Positions 12,620 to 24,945 of a stretch of DNA of 64,000 bases are shown in pieces. The translations under genes were made by a program, and so were the position numbers. The DNA comes from Capra hircus. Its lineage: Eukaryota > Chordata > Mammalia > Artiodactyla > Bovidae. Below the pieces are notes generated by a model. It was not told where the DNA came from and did no database searches. It saw only the letters and a list, made by a program, of their open reading frames with translations. Position 1 is the stretch's first letter. The number at the start of each line of letters is the position of its first letter. The stretch is taken from contig NC_030808.1 in NCBI RefSeq assembly GCF_001704415.2, positions 81,500,594 to 81,564,593 on the forward strand, read 5' to 3'.

Positions 12620-13100
12620 GGGCTTCCCTGGTGGCTCAGATGGAAAAGAATCCACCTGCAGTGCGGGAGACCCAGGTTTGAGACCTAGGTTGGGAAGATC
12701 CCCTTGAGGAGGGCATGGCAATCCACTCCAGTATTCTTGCCTGGAGAATCCCTACAGACAGAGGAGCCTGGTGGGCCACAGTCCATGGGGTTGCAGAGAG
12801 TCAGACATGACTGAGCCACTAGGTACACAGGACTGCACCTATTAGAGAAGGAATGCAACCCACGTCAGTATTCTTCCCTGGGAAGGCCCAAGGACAGAAA
12901 GAGCCTGGCGGGCTACAGTTCATCGGGTTGCGAAGAGTCAGCCATGATTGAGCCACTAAGCACACAGCACTGTACCTGTTAGAGAAGGAAATGCAACCCA
13001 CTCTAGTCTCCTTGCCTGGGAAATCCCATGTACAGAAAGAGACTGGTGGGCTACAGTTCATGGGGTTGCATAGGGTTGCATATGACTTAGCGGCTAAACA
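12620..13100 (+). mobile_element. Bov-tA SINE with tandemly amplified tail
   Basis: A full Bov-tA (12620-12830) is followed by two more copies of its distal half. All copies are separated by the same target-site motif ACTGTACCTATT: at 12608-12619, as ACTGCACCTATT at 12832-12843, as ACTGTACCTGTT at 12969-12980, and at 13101-13112. Repeat spacing is 137 and 132 bp. It is inserted in the Tigger element. Confidence 0.85.
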
Positions 13101-13177
13101 ACTGTACCTATATTTCCTCTTCCTTATGATTTCCTTAATAATGTTTTCTTTTCTCTAGCTTACTTTACTATAAGAAT

Positions 13178-13256
13178 AACCCATGGCTGATTCGTATCGA
13201 TGTATGGTGAAAGCCACTATAATACTGTAAAGTAATTAGCCTCCAATTAAAAAAAA
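13178..13256 (+). mobile_element. L1 3' end fragment
   Basis: Short ruminant L1 3' UTR (TGGCTGATTC ... AGCCTCCAATT) with an A10 tail, inserted in the Tigger element. AAGAATA-like sequence on both sides is probably its target duplication. Confidence 0.75.
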
Positions 13257-13444
13257 AAGAATACAACATATAATACACATAACATACAAAATACATATAA
13301 ATTGACTGTTTATGTTATAGGTGAGGCTTCCTGTCAACAATAAGCTATTAGTAAATTTTGGGGGTGTCAAAAGTTATATGTGGATTTTTGACTGTGTAGG
13401 GGTCAGTGTCCTTAGTCCTCGTGTTATTCAAGGGGTCAACTGTA

Positions 13445-14228
13445 CTATTTTTCATCTTTATGAAAATTTGTAAGATCCTTCCAAAACTTATTTTACGCAA
13501 CTTTTTTTTTGAGATTGATCCATGTTGATAAAAGTAGCTCTATAATGCACTGATGAAATTTACTACAATGAATGAACTGAAATTCATTCATCATTTTCTT
13601 AATAGAACTTCAGACTATTTTCTTTTAAAACAGTGATGCAATTAATATTTTAATAAATTATTTCAGCAAATACAAAGAACCACCATATTTTTAAAAAACG
13701 TGTCTGAATCTCTCCCTCCCCCATCCTTTCTCTTAATTTCAACCAAAAAAGCACAGAAATTCTTTCAAAACAGCTGAATGAGAAGGAAAGGAGAGTCAGA
13801 CAATAACTAAAGAGAATGTGAAGTCTTGAAGACCTTCCTGGGCTGGCAAGAAAATGAGCAAAGATGACTCAGGGAATGACAGCAGATGTATGGGATTGCA
13901 AGACTAACATTCTCAAAGAATGGAAGCAACAACGAGTACTACTAGGAACATTCTCCAGAAGTCATTCTAAAGTAGGAGGAAAGTCCTAAGGTACTACTCA
14001 GATCAAAACTCTACTCTTTTGAATTCTTTAGAGACATAATTTTGAGACACAAAATTGGTTAACTTGAAACACCTCTGACTCAACTCCTAGAAAGTCAAGT
14101 CCCACTGAGAACAGAAGAGAGCTCAGAGACAGGTTCTAGCACCAGAAAACCAGCAATACTATAGATCAACACCAGAGGGAGCAAAAGATTACAAACTCCT
14201 GAAAAAGAAACTAATTGGGAAGGTACAT
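13445..14228. other. No recognised feature
   Basis: AT-rich unique-looking DNA. It may contain further degraded L1 upstream of 14460, but I cannot support it. Confidence 0.45.
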
Positions 14229-14285
14229 ACTTGTTTGGTCAAAGTTCATTCGGGTTTTTCTGTAAGATCTTACAATACAATACAA
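14229..14285 (+). mobile_element. Half of a mariner-type MITE
   Basis: TTTGGTCAAAGTTCATTCGG followed by GTTTTTCTGTAAGAT matches one arm and the centre of the mariner-type element seen at 4553. The other arm is absent or degraded. Confidence 0.55.
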
Positions 14286-14459
14286 TTCATACAAGCTCAG
14301 AGAAGATGCATTTTCACAGAAGCTTTAAGAGGCTCCCAGAATTTTCAGTAGAGCTGACTGGTGACGGTCTTCCCCTTATGAAGCCAGTCCCTAGAACTGG
14401 GAGAGGTAGCAGTTTTTTTTAAATGTGCAAATTCCAGCAGAAAACAACAAGGCATAGAA

Positions 14460-14860
14460 AGAAAGGAGGAAACATGGCTCAGCCAAAGAAACAAAATAAA
14501 TCTCCAGAAACAGACCCTAAAGAAATGGAGGCTCATGAATTACCTGACAAAGAATTAAAACAATCGTCTTAAAGATGCTCAATGTGCTACACAAGAACAC
14601 AGACAACTAAAGAAAATCAGGGAAATGACGCATGAACAAAACAAGACTATCAGCAAAGATAAAGCATAAAAAAAAGAACCAAACAACTTCAGGAGCTGAA
14701 GAACACAAATGGGAAAATGCATAAACATGTGGAAATTAAACACATTATGAGCTGCCAACGCATCAAGGAAGAAAACACATGGGAAATTAGGAAATATCTT
14801 GAGACGAATGAAATGAACACAATATGCCAAAACTTATATGCTGCACAGTGTGCATAAAGG
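14460..14860 (+). mobile_element. Old L1 with internal deletion
   Basis: Two L1 pieces are fused: GACCCTAAAGAAATGGAGGC (5'/ORF1 region) and, from about 14725, ATCTTGAGACGAATGAAATG (ORF2). No open frame remains. Confidence 0.6.
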
Positions 14861-14879
14861 TAACACTACTGAACACTTG

Positions 14880-15290
14880 AATGGTTAAGATGTTGGGAAG
14901 GCGCCACAGACACACAGACACACACACATAAAGAAGGCAGTCATGTGAAGATGAAGGCAGAGATTACAGTCATGTGGTCACAGAGCAAGCAATACTGAGA
15001 ACTGTCAGCAAATGCCACGAGTTAGGAGAAATACAAGGAGATAAACTATACTCCAACATAAAACAAATATTAAAAATAATAAAAACTATCCAATATCAAT
15101 TTTTAAAAAGAGAGAGAGGAAAGGCATGGAGTAGATTCTTTCCTACATTCTTCAGAGAGACAGACAGCACAGCCAACTCCTCGATTTGGGACTTCTTGCA
15201 TCCAGAACTATGACAGAATTGCTGGTTTTTTAGCTCATTCTAGTTTGTGGCACTTGTGTTTTGGCAGCCCTAGGAAATTAATACAAGGGA
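14880..15290 (+). mobile_element. Ancient LTR-like remnant
   Basis: Ends GCAGCCCTAGGAAATTAATA, with TTCAGAGAGACAGACAGCAC and CATCCAGAACTATGACAG inside, as in old mammalian LTR repeats. An ACAC microsatellite lies at 14909-14929. The subfamily is uncertain. Confidence 0.4.
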
Positions 15291-16343
15291 TCTACAGAAA
15301 ACAGCTTGAGTGAGTGCAGACTCCCTGGTGTCTGGGGCTCCCAGTTATTCTAGACTGTTATTCTAGCCCCATATTCAGACATCAAGAATTCGTTAAAAAT
15401 TTAACTTTTTCTTTAGCAATCACCCTTTTACGCTGGTCACTGTTTCCTCCCATGCTCTGCCAAAGGTAAAAACAGTTCTGTTCCCCATCTCTTCTCAGAA
15501 GGGCTTGTCTTTGGAATTTCGGTTTACCTGACTGCCTTGCAAACCCAACTCTCTCATGGACTCAAGAAAAGTTAATGTCTTTATGGATTATCAGGTTTTT
15601 CTAATGTTAGGAGTGAGAGAAATGTTCTCTTTGCAACTTTCTACATCTTAAACAGAAGCAAAGTTCTCCTCCCATAGTTTAATATGAACTTTAGATTTAA
15701 AAGATTTTTAATTTCCATATGTAATTGCAAATGGTTTTTTAAAATATCTAAAACCATGTCCAGAAAGCACTTTGGTTTATTTGCTCTGTTTATTAATACT
15801 TTTAATTTTGGCATAAATTATGTATACTAAGAAAATGTTAACACTTTAATATTCCATGCTTATTAAACAATCTCTAAACAACTTGATTTCACAAATCTTT
15901 ATCTTGGTATTTGTTTCCATCTTTGTCTTCATTCTATATATGCATGTGCAGTACATATACTAGTGCTTTTTCTTCTGAATTGGATCCATGCTAATTTCTG
16001 ATTCACAGGTTAGGTTTTTGTTTTTCAAAATAATCCTCTTAATGATGATGTGCCTAAATTTGGTTTTCAGTCTTGCTCCTTATATTTTGACCTATCTGTA
16101 CTAATACCACATGGTTTCAAGGGCAACTACATTATAGTACATAAAATTTTGGAAGTCAACCTTTTCTTCTTGAGCTTTCTTCGGTGACTTTTTATTTGTA
16201 CGTGCACTCTTATTTTCTCCAAGTAAATTAGCTACCATTTTATATACATCTATTTTTACATGCTATGGCAGGTTTAGGAAAAAAATACTACTACTTATTG
16301 ACTATATTTACGTTACCCATTCAAGAGTAACTTACTTAGTTCT
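15291..16343. other. No recognised feature
   Basis: AT-rich. The part near 16080-16180 (CATGGTTTCAAGGGCAACTAC) resembles degraded L1 but is too weak to call. Confidence 0.45.
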
Positions 16344-16353
16344 AACCTATTGA

Positions 16354-16985
16354 TGGCAAATAGATGGGGAAACAATGAAAACAGTGACAGACTTTATTTT
16401 TTCGGGCTCCAAAATCACTGCAGCTGGTGACTGCAGCCATGAAATTAAAAGACGCTTGCTTCTTGGAAGAAAAGCTATGACCAACCTAGACAGCATATTA
16501 AAAAGCAGAGACATTACTTTGCTGACAAAGGTCCATATAGTCAAAGCTATGGTTTTTCCAGTAGTCATGTATGGATGTGAGAGTTGGACCATAAAGAAGG
16601 CTGAGTGCCGAAGAATTGATGCTTCTGAACTGTGGTGTTGAAGAAGACTCGAGAATCCTTTGGATTGCAAAGAGATCAAACCAGTCAATCCTAAAGGAAA
16701 TCAATCCTGAATATTCATTGGAAGGACTGATGCTGAAGCTGAGGCTCCAATGCTTTGACCACCTGATGCGAAGAACTGACTCATTGGAAAAGACCCTGAT
16801 GCTGGGAAAGATTGAAGGCAGGAGGAGAAGGGGACGACAGAATGAGATGGCTGGACGGCATCACTGACTCAATGGACATGAGTTTGAGCAAGCTCCGGAA
16901 GATGGTGAAGGACACGGAAAACTGACGTGCTGCAGTCCATGGGGTCTCAAAGAGTCAGACATGACTGAGCAACTGAACAATAACA
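16354..16985 (+). mobile_element. BovB 3' copy, 0.63 kb
   Basis: Plus-strand 5'-truncated BovB starting downstream of the YADD box (TVTDFIFSGSKITA) and running to the 3' end. The reading is interrupted near 16640, where WC is followed by a stop. It is flanked by a 10-bp duplication AACCTATTGA (16344-16353 and 16986-16995). The tail ends in AACAATAAC-type sequence. Confidence 0.92.
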
Positions 16986-17224
16986 AACCTATTGAAAGCA
17001 CTATTTCTTAATTGCATACTGACAGCATACCTGAAAATATCCAGGGTTTGATAAGTAGTAATCGAATGAGTATAAACATATACTGACATTTTGAAAGTCT
17101 CAGCTTAATGGGATTTTTCCCATTATGTCAAAAATACTTTGATTTCAATAAACAAAAAACCTTTAATTATTTTATATTCAGCCACATTAAGACAATTAAG
17201 CAATACTATATTCAACCACTTGAG

Positions 17225-18144
17225 CAGTTTCATACATGATTCATTCATTCACTCAATGAATATTTATCTACTACTCACTATGAGTTAAACCCTGTTCTAG
17301 GCACTAGGGTTACAGCAGAAAATAAAAGACAAAGCAAATCACTCTGCTCACATGCAGCTTATATAATAGAGCTGAGAGAAAGAAGCAGATGAGATAAATA
17401 AGGAAAATACATGGAATATTATATAGTGAGAAGGACAAAAAGCAAGCAAGAAAAGGGATTAAGAAGTATGTGTGTGGTAGCTGGAAGGAAGAGTTGGGAG
17501 TGTAGCTAGTGTGACCTCCGAGTCAGATCCTGAAGGAGGTGAGGGAAAGTACCACACAGTTTCTAGATCATTCCAAGCACAGGGCATAGCACCAGCAAAA
17601 TCCTTAAAACAGAGAGAAGGCTGAAACAGGTGACCTGGTGAAGAGTAGGAGCAGATCACATCAAAGGGTTTTTATTAGTCAGACAGGAAGCTACTGGAGT
17701 TTTGAGCAGAGCGACTTGATGTTACTTCTGTTTAACAAGATCACTTTGGCTGCTGTGTTGATAGAAAGGGGCAAGGGTAGAAGAAAGAAGGTTAAGTTAG
17801 GAGGTAGAAGTGACTGGACTCTGCCTGTATGTTTAGGACAGAGCCCACAGGACTTTCTCAAGGATCAGATGGTTGGCATGAGAGAAGGCAGGCATCAAGG
17901 ATAACTCCAAGGCTGAGAAATAATAATGATAGAATTGTCTATTACCGAGATTAAAAAAACGAAAAAGAAGTTTGATGGAGGGATGATCAGGTGTTCAGTT
18001 TTGAGCATGCTAAATTTTAGATGAATGTTAGACATACACATGGACATGTTAAGCTTGTAGATGTTTATACATCTGGAGCTCAGAGGAGAGGTCTAAGCTG
18101 GAGATTAAAAATGTTTTGGTATTTAAGGTACTAAAACTTTGAGA
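17225..18144 (-). mobile_element. Long L2-like remnant, split by BovB
   Basis: Begins ATTCATTCACTCAATGAATA and GTTCTAGGCACTAGGGTTAC (reverse of an L2 3' end). It continues through TTTTGAGCAGAGCGACTTGA and AGATCACTTTGGCTGCTGTG, words I know from one long ancient repeat. The same element continues after the BovB insertion (19579-19790). Confidence 0.5.
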
Positions 18145-19578
18145 GCAGATGCCTTCTTCAGCGATCAATGCAAAGAAATAGAGGAAAACAACAGATTGGG
18201 AAAGACTAGAGATCTCCTCAAGAAAATTAGAGATACCAAGGGAACAGTTCATGCAAAGATGGGCTCGATAAAGGACAGAAATGGTATGGACCTAACAGAA
18301 GCAGAAGACATTAAGAAGAGGTGGCAAGAATACAAGGAAGAACTGTACAAAAAAGATCTTCATGACCCAGATAATCATGATGGTGTGATCACTAATCTAG
18401 AACCAGACATCCTGGAATGTGAAGTCAAGTGGGCCTTAGAAAGCATCACTATGAACAAAGCTAGTGGAGGTGATGGAATTCCAGTTGAGCTGTTTCAAAT
18501 CCTGAAAGATGATGCTGTGAAAGTGCTGCACTCAATATGCCAGCAAATTTGGAAACTCAGCAGTGGCCACAGGACTGGACAAGGTCAGTTTTCATTCCAA
18601 TCCCAAAGAAAGGCAATGCCAAAGAATGCTCAAACTACCGCACAATTGCACTCATCTCACATGCTAGTAAAGTAATGCTCAAAATTCTCCAAGCCAGGCT
18701 TCAGCAATACGTGAACCATGAACTCCCTGACATTCAAGCTGGTTTTAGAAAAGACAGAGGAACCAGAGATCAAATTGCCAACATCCGCTGGATCATGGAA
18801 AAAGCAAGAGAGTTTCAGAAAAACATCTATTTCTGCTTGATTGACTATGCCAAAGCCTTTGACTGTGTGGATCACAAGAAACTGTGGAAAATTCTGAAAG
18901 AGATGGGAATACCAGACCACCTGACCTGCCTCTTGAGAAATCTGTATGCAGGTCAGGAAGCAACAGTTAGAACTGGACATGGAACAACAGACTGGTTCCA
19001 AATAGGAAAAGGAGTACGTCAAGGCTGTATATTGTCACCCTGCTTATTTAACTCCTATGCAGAGTACATAATGAGAAACACTGGACTGGAAGAAACACAA
19101 GCTGGAATCAAGATTGCCGGGGGAAATATCAACAACCTCAGATACGCAGATGACACCACCCTTATGGCAGAAAGTGAAGAGGAGCTAAAAAGCTTCTTGA
19201 TGAAAGTGAAAGAGAGCGAAAAAGTTGGCTTAAAGCTCTTGAGAGTCCCTTGGACTGCAAGGAGATCCAACCAGTCCATTCTGAAGGAGATCAACCCTGG
19301 GATTTCTTTGGAAGGAATGATGCTAAAGCTGAAACTCCAGTACTTTGGCCACCTCATGAGAAGAGTTGACTCATTGGAAAAAACTCTGATGCTGGGAGGG
19401 ATTGGGGGCAGGAGGAGAAGGGGTCAACAGAGGATGAGATGGCTGGATGGCATCACGGACTCGATGGACGTGAGTCTGAGTGAACTCCAGGAGATGGTGA
19501 TGAACAGGGAGGCCTGGCATGCTGCGATTCATGGGGTTGCAAAGAGTCAGACACGACTGAGCGACTGAACTGAACTGA
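18145..19578 (+). mobile_element. BovB copy with an in-frame internal deletion (343-codon ORF)
   Basis: Plus-strand BovB beginning at the FFSDQCKEIEE region upstream of the RT and ending with the BovB 3' tail. It has a frame break near 18560-18600, between QQIWK and PQDW. From 18537 a single 343-codon frame holds QAGFRKDRGTRDQ, FCLIDYAKAFDCVD, RQGCILSPC and the YADD box. It then jumps from VGLKL straight to LRVPWTARRSNQ. Compared with the copy at 55.5-57.6 kb, about 342 bp (114 codons) are missing, with CTC shared at both ends, so the frame survives. Part of the thumb/linker is gone, so I do not expect an active protein. It is inserted into an old L2-like repeat. Confidence 0.9.
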
Positions 19579-19790
19579 AGAGAAATGGGTCTAGGTAGAA
19601 AAGAGATAAGGTCCTAGGATTGATCTCTAGGGCACTCCAGTGTTTAGAAGTCAAAAAAACTGAAGAGAAACAGAGTGGACTACAAGGGATAGTCAGAGAA
19701 GGAGGAGGAAAGTCTGAAAGGGTGCGATGAACTGCAAGACAAGTAAAGAGAACGTGTGCAGGAAAAGATGAGTGATTATCCACGTGAATG
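19579..19790 (-). mobile_element. Continuation of L2-like remnant
   Basis: GATCTCTAGGGCACTCCAGTG and neighbouring words continue the ancient repeat that precedes the 18.1-19.6 kb BovB. The BovB is therefore an insertion into it. Confidence 0.45.
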
Positions 19791-20766
19791 CTGTACTATT
19801 ATTTAATGACCATTCAATTTAGTACATGCGTGCAAATTTTGAAATAATCTTAATATTCTATCTTTAATGAATATTAAAGATACTGGATAAAAATGTCATT
19901 GACAGTCTGCATTTATTAACTTCAGAGGATATAAAATATTATGCTATAATAGAATATATTAACATACATATGTATATGTATGAATATATTTTAAATTTAT
20001 TTTTCAATCTAGAACAGCATTTCTGTGAATTTCAATTTTAGCATTTCAATCTAGAATAGCATTTCATTCTATGAATGAAACCTTGTTCCAAGGGCTATTA
20101 AAAAGAGTTCCAGCCACACATATGTGAAAGTTGCTCAGTGGTGCTGGACTCTTTGCTAGCCACATATAGGTTTGGAAAATGCTAATTTGCATTCTAAATT
20201 TCCAAAAAAGAATGTGACATTTTCCAAACTTAAGTCATTATAGAACCGTTTTGGTTTACAAAGTCTCTTTTAGCTGTATCAGCCTTTCTGAGTAGCACAG
20301 TTCAGGAAATATTGAGTTAAAACCTGGGACAATTTTCTTCGTCCTCACTATAGCAAAATTTGTGTCAGCAAAGTTGTTGGGGATATTTTCTTTCTGCCAC
20401 TTTGACACTTTTACTGAAAACAAGATCTTTCTGCTCCTATACCACTTATGCCAGAAAATATGATGACCTTTGCTTTATTTTTACACTGATAGTTCTGTCT
20501 GTTCTCAAGTTTTTACTGTTACTCATCAAATGCCAAAACGAAGAGACGTTTGATTTCCTTAAAAAATGAACATAAAGTTCCATCACATAAAATATGTAAA
20601 GCAAAATGAGTACATTTTAAATTAGCACAAAGTATACTTATACACTGTTAGAATAATGTATACTTAAGAGATTAAATGTAACCCAATATGATCATTTAAT
20701 TAGCAACATGTTATAAAATAAAGCTTTTGTTGAAATTATCTTCCCTTTATGCAAATTGTTCACTTT
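19791..20766. other. No recognised feature
   Basis: Very AT-rich. A short internal duplication (CAATCTAGAACAGCATTTC / CAATCTAGAATAGCATTTC, 20006-20066) and a small piece of SINE body (about 20121-20165) are the only structure seen. Confidence 0.5.
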
Positions 20767-20777
20767 AATGTTTCTGT

Positions 20778-21127
20778 GGTGAAGACTCTTGAGAGTCCCT
20801 TGGACTGCAAGGAGATCCAACCAGTCCATCCTAAAGGAAATCAGTCCTGAATATTCATTGGAAGGACTGATGCTGAAGCTGAAACTCTAATACTTTGGCC
20901 ACCTGATGCGAAGAGCTGACTCATTGGAAAAGACCCTGATGCTAGGAAAGATTGAGGGCAGGAGGAGAAGGGGACAAGAGAGGATGAGATGGTTGGATGG
21001 CATCACCGACTCAATAGACATGGGTTTGGGTGAACTCTGGGAGTTGCTGATGGACAGGGAGGCCTGGCGTGCTGCGGTTCATGGGGTCGCAAAGAGTCGG
21101 ACACAACTGAGCGACTGAACTGAGCTG
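20778..21127 (+). mobile_element. BovB 3' end, 350 bp
   Basis: Short 5'-truncated BovB running from the RRLLRVPWTARRSNQ region to the 3' end GAGCGACTGAACTGAGCTG. It is flanked by an 11-bp duplication AATGTTTCTGT (20767-20777 and 21128-21138). The C-terminal part is open over 70 codons but has no function by itself. Confidence 0.93.
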
Positions 21128-21138
21128 AATGTTTCTGT

Positions 21139-22574
21139 AGTCTTCTCTTGTCTCCCCATATTCTGACTTTGAAATATGTGGAACATAAATTCTTTTTTTA
21201 AAGCCATGTTTTCATTATTTCCCTAAAAGTCTAATGTTCATTTACTTCCCTTCTATCTGAAAAATGGGACAGGACAGAAGTTGCCTTCCAAAAGTACTGC
21301 TTATCTCCAGGTCAAAGATAGAAAGGAGAAAGGTAAAAAAATAAGAAAAAGTCAAATAAAAGCATATTTTGCCACTGGAACACCACTTAGCTAAATATTG
21401 TCCTCTTTTGTCTCAAAATGCCATCTCTGTTTAATGAAACACTGCAGAGTTTATTGTCTACCCCTCTTGCAGCCCTCCCTTTATCTCTGGCCTGCAGGCA
21501 TTTCCCGAATTCTCAGTTTTGTTTAGTTTTCACTTATTTATTTTAAATGACAAAAAAAAAGACAAGAAAGAATTTGGAAAGTATACATCTCATGAACAGA
21601 AAGATATATATTACTACACAACATCCCATTTAATTTCACATGTACACAAAATAGCTCTGATTTTGGCTACTCTATCAGTGAAAGGTTTCTTGATGTCTAA
21701 TTTGCCTATTTAACTCCCAATTCTCCATCCCAATTCAGTGGTTGATTGTATAAAAACTTTCCCCCCTAGTTTTATGGAGATATAATTTACATACAACCTT
21801 ACATTAGTCTAAGGTATGCAATACAATAATTTGATATACGAGTATCTTGATTTATGTGTATATCACACAATGAAAAACCTATTTCTAAGCCTCTAATTAT
21901 GTATCTTAAAAGGAAGTCACAACCACTGGAATCTCATACTACTCTGCAAGTAGGAGAAGTCAGAGTTATTGATGTCCTGATTGGTATCTTTGACAGCAAA
22001 CTTTTTGAATCAACCTTGTAAATAACACAACAGAAGCAGAGGCTGATAGCTATGACGGTCAGCACTCAGAACAGCAGAGGCTTTATTATGGATAGACTGT
22101 GTACATTTTATACCAATAGGAAATTTCCTAATATAGAAAGCAAGTATTTTTATAAGAGTAATCTCACAAGTTCTTACAGTTAAACCAAACAGGTTTTCTG
22201 GGTTCCTATGTAAGACTCAAATGTCTGTGCCACAGAACAGAGTTCATGATTCGAGTCCAATTATAATTTCTGAGCAATTCTTTAACGAGTCAAATTTACA
22301 ATCTGCCTTTAGTCACTATGGAGGACTTTCTTACATTAACTTTACCCCAGCTTAATGTTACTATTATCAATTCACTCACTTTGTTTTGTTCTTTTTATAT
22401 GTCTTCATCCCACTGTACTATATGCCTTTTTAGAAGCTGCTTCAATATTAAGAACAAAGCAAGCTATAAATAAATTTAATTAATTCATCCTTTTAAAAGT
22501 CATTAAAAAATACTAGGTCCCCATAATTCGGTTTATAGGACTCACTGTCCCAAACACATACTTCTGTGAATGCC
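21139..22574. other. Mostly unrecognised, possible L1 trace
   Basis: TTTTATGGAGATATAATTTAC near 21771 resembles an old L1 3' UTR. The rest shows no gene or repeat I can name. Confidence 0.45.
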
Positions 22575-22700
22575 AGTTAAATTCATTCACTTAATAAATA
22601 TCTTCTAAACACCTACTGTGCATCTGGCACTGTTCTGGTGCTGGGGAGAACACTAGTGAATAGGACATCAGGCAGAGGTAAGTACCAGGGAGAAAAGTAA
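22575..22700 (-). mobile_element. L2 remnant
   Basis: AATTCATTCACTTAATAAAT, CACCTACTGTGCATCTGGCA and CTGGTGCTGGGGAGAACACT match the reverse of an L2 3' end. Confidence 0.55.
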
Positions 22701-22831
22701 AGCAGAGAGGGGAATAGGGGTGCCTTGGGGGTGGTGGTGAGGTTACTATTTTAAATCAGTTGTTAGAGCCTTAATGAGACGGTAACATATGACTTGAAGG
22801 ATCTAAAGATGAGGGATTAAACCACATAGAT

Positions 22832-23056
22832 ATCTGCTGTTGTTTAACTGCTAAATTGTGTCCAGCTCTTTTTGCAATCCCATGAACTATAGCCCACCAG
22901 GCTCCTCTGTCCATGGGATTTCCTAGGCAAGAATACTGGAGTGGGCTGTCATTTCCTTCTTCGTGGAATCTTCCTAACCCAGAGACTGAACCCATGTCTC
23001 TTGTGTCTCCTGCAGTGGCAGTCAAATTATTTACTACATCACCAGGAAGCCCAGTT
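22832..23056 (-). mobile_element. Bov-tA SINE
   Basis: Minus-strand SINE with GTTGTTTAACTGCTAAATTG at the tail side and CACCAGGAAGCCCAG (tRNA-like head) at the right end. Confidence 0.92.
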
Positions 23057-24214
23057 GAGAAACTAAGAATCATTAACTTTTAGGTTGAGGGTTCTTTTCT
23101 CTAAAACACGTAGGTTCTGACAGCATAATCTGACCTTGCATATTTTTACCACTTCATCCTCATCTTCTTAGTGTTGACTCAGGTGTTTATAGGATACAAC
23201 AAAAGACCTGATTCTAAGCGTATCATGCTAAGTTTACACTTCTCTATCAGTGAAAACTTATGGCCTGGGACACACATTCTTTTGGAAAGTACAGGTTTCT
23301 TGGCTGTAAGTCTAAAGGAACATAAACAACATGAAAGACCCTAAAGGCCAAGGAAATTGAAGAGAAATCAGAGAAAAGGATATAAAAGGTAAGGTACTAA
23401 TGGAGTTTAGTAATTTAAGCTTTTATTTTTGTGAGAGGGTTCAAAGGAGAGCTTTAATACAGGTGAGCCTTGAGGCTTTTGAAGAGGATCTAAGTCTTGA
23501 TGAAGTAATTCAAACTCAAATCTTAAACACATAATGTTCAATGGTAGGCCCCAGGGTCTTCAAAAACTTGTACTTGATACTTTAAAACAAAACACAAAAA
23601 GATACTACTAGCAAGTCTAGTGAAAGTTCTTGAGGGTTTTGAAAAACTGCAATTCTTTGACCAGTAATTAATCAGATTGCTAGATACTATGCTGAAAGAG
23701 CAAAAGAAGAAAACAAAAAGGAATTAAGAAGAAAAGGAAAGAGATTTTAAAGAGATATAGTGTACTGAAAGAATAAATATGTTCATGGGTTTATCACTTT
23801 GATTAACATTCCTCACATCAAATTGCAACTGAATTTAAAGTTCTTACAGAACCACCATGAGCTATAGTCAGATAAACTGATCTAAAGAGAACTTCCTGGG
23901 CTTTTGAAAGCATGGCCAGAATATTTGCTGGATGAGACAACATAAAATGAAATTGATTTTGTGGGGTAGAGAAAGAAGCTAAATTGGGAATATCATGGCT
24001 TGACAAGATTTAAACGGGTCGAAAAATTAACAGAGCCTTTGAATGTTAAAATTCAGATCACTTTGCAAGTTCAAAAGAAAAACACACAGTATATCTCACT
24101 GACTACTCTTGTGCTCATCCTAACTTGTTTCTTTAATCTGCTCCAGTAAACATCCTTTTTTTTCCCAAGAAAGAATTAAGCTTTTAAAAATTAATAAGAG
24201 CAATTTATATCTAC
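23057..24214. other. No recognised feature
   Basis: AT-rich unique-looking DNA without convincing exons or repeats. Confidence 0.45.
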
Positions 24215-24470
24215 TGAGTCTATACTTTGTGCCAGGACTACTCTAAGCCTTTAAGTAGAGTAATTCATTCAATCCTCAAAATGATCTCATAAATTAGATA
24301 TTACTATTATCCCCAATTTACATGTGAAGAAACTGAGGTCCAGAGAAGTTAAGAAATTTCAGGTACCTTACGGAGCTAGTAAAGGGTGGAGTCAGAATTC
24401 AAACTCAGGCCATCCAGCCCCACAGCACCAACCTACACCCACTACTCTAACAAAACTGTTTTCATTACAC
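24215..24470 (+). mobile_element. MIR SINE
   Basis: Well-preserved MIR core: TTTACATGTGAAGAAACTGA and GTCCAGAGAAGTTAAG, ending in an AACTCAGGCCATCCAGCCCC-type segment. Confidence 0.75.
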
Positions 24471-24549
24471 AAAGCTTCCCAGAACTAGGGCTTTCTTTAA
24501 ATCAACATTATGTCATGTCACAATCTTTCACTGCATATTCAGAATAGCA

Positions 24550-24835
24550 AGCTACTGCTGCTGCTAAGTCGCTTCAGTTGTGACCAACCCTGTACGACCC
24601 CATAGACGGCAGCCCACCAGGCTCCTCTGTCCCTGGGACTCTCCAGGCAAGAGTACTGGAGTGGGTTACCATTTTCTTCTCCAGTGCATGAAAGTGAAAA
24701 GTAAAAGTGAAGTCGCTCAGTCATGTCCGACTCTTAGCAACCCCACGGACTGTAGCCTACCAGGCTCCTCCGTCCATGGGATTTTCCAGGCAAGAGTACT
24801 GGAGTGGTTGCCATTTCCTTTTCCACAGAATAGCA
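24550..24835 (-). mobile_element. BOV-A2 dimeric SINE
   Basis: Minus-strand dimer of BovB-derived monomers, with a CTG-repeat tail on the left (24553-24565) and linker AAAGTGAAAAGTAAAAGTGA between the monomers. Confidence 0.93.
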
Positions 24836-24945
24836 AGGGTAGAGACTAATTTACGTTTTCCAACAGTAGTAAGGTAGAATCAGTTTCAGACGTCACTGCT
24901 CAGAAGTGACATCCGATAGGGATGTCAAAGCACTTTAAAGCACGC

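Larger units (their letters stand above)
11877..13442 (+). mobile_element. Tigger/pogo-type DNA transposon remnant split by later insertions
   Basis: The left end is CAGTGGGACCTTGAACAACA and the right end reads as its near-complement (TGACCCCTTGAATAACAC on the minus strand). The unit is flanked by TA on both sides (11875-11876 and 13443-13444), as expected for Tc1/mariner-pogo elements. Its interior is broken by a tandem SINE block (12620-13100) and an L1 3' end (about 13178-13256). No transposase frame remains, so this was a non-autonomous or internally deleted copy. The subfamily is uncertain. Confidence 0.75.

Noticed and set aside
18537..19568. 343-codon frame as a host gene
   Set aside because: It is BovB LINE reverse transcriptase with a 3' LINE tail, not a host gene.
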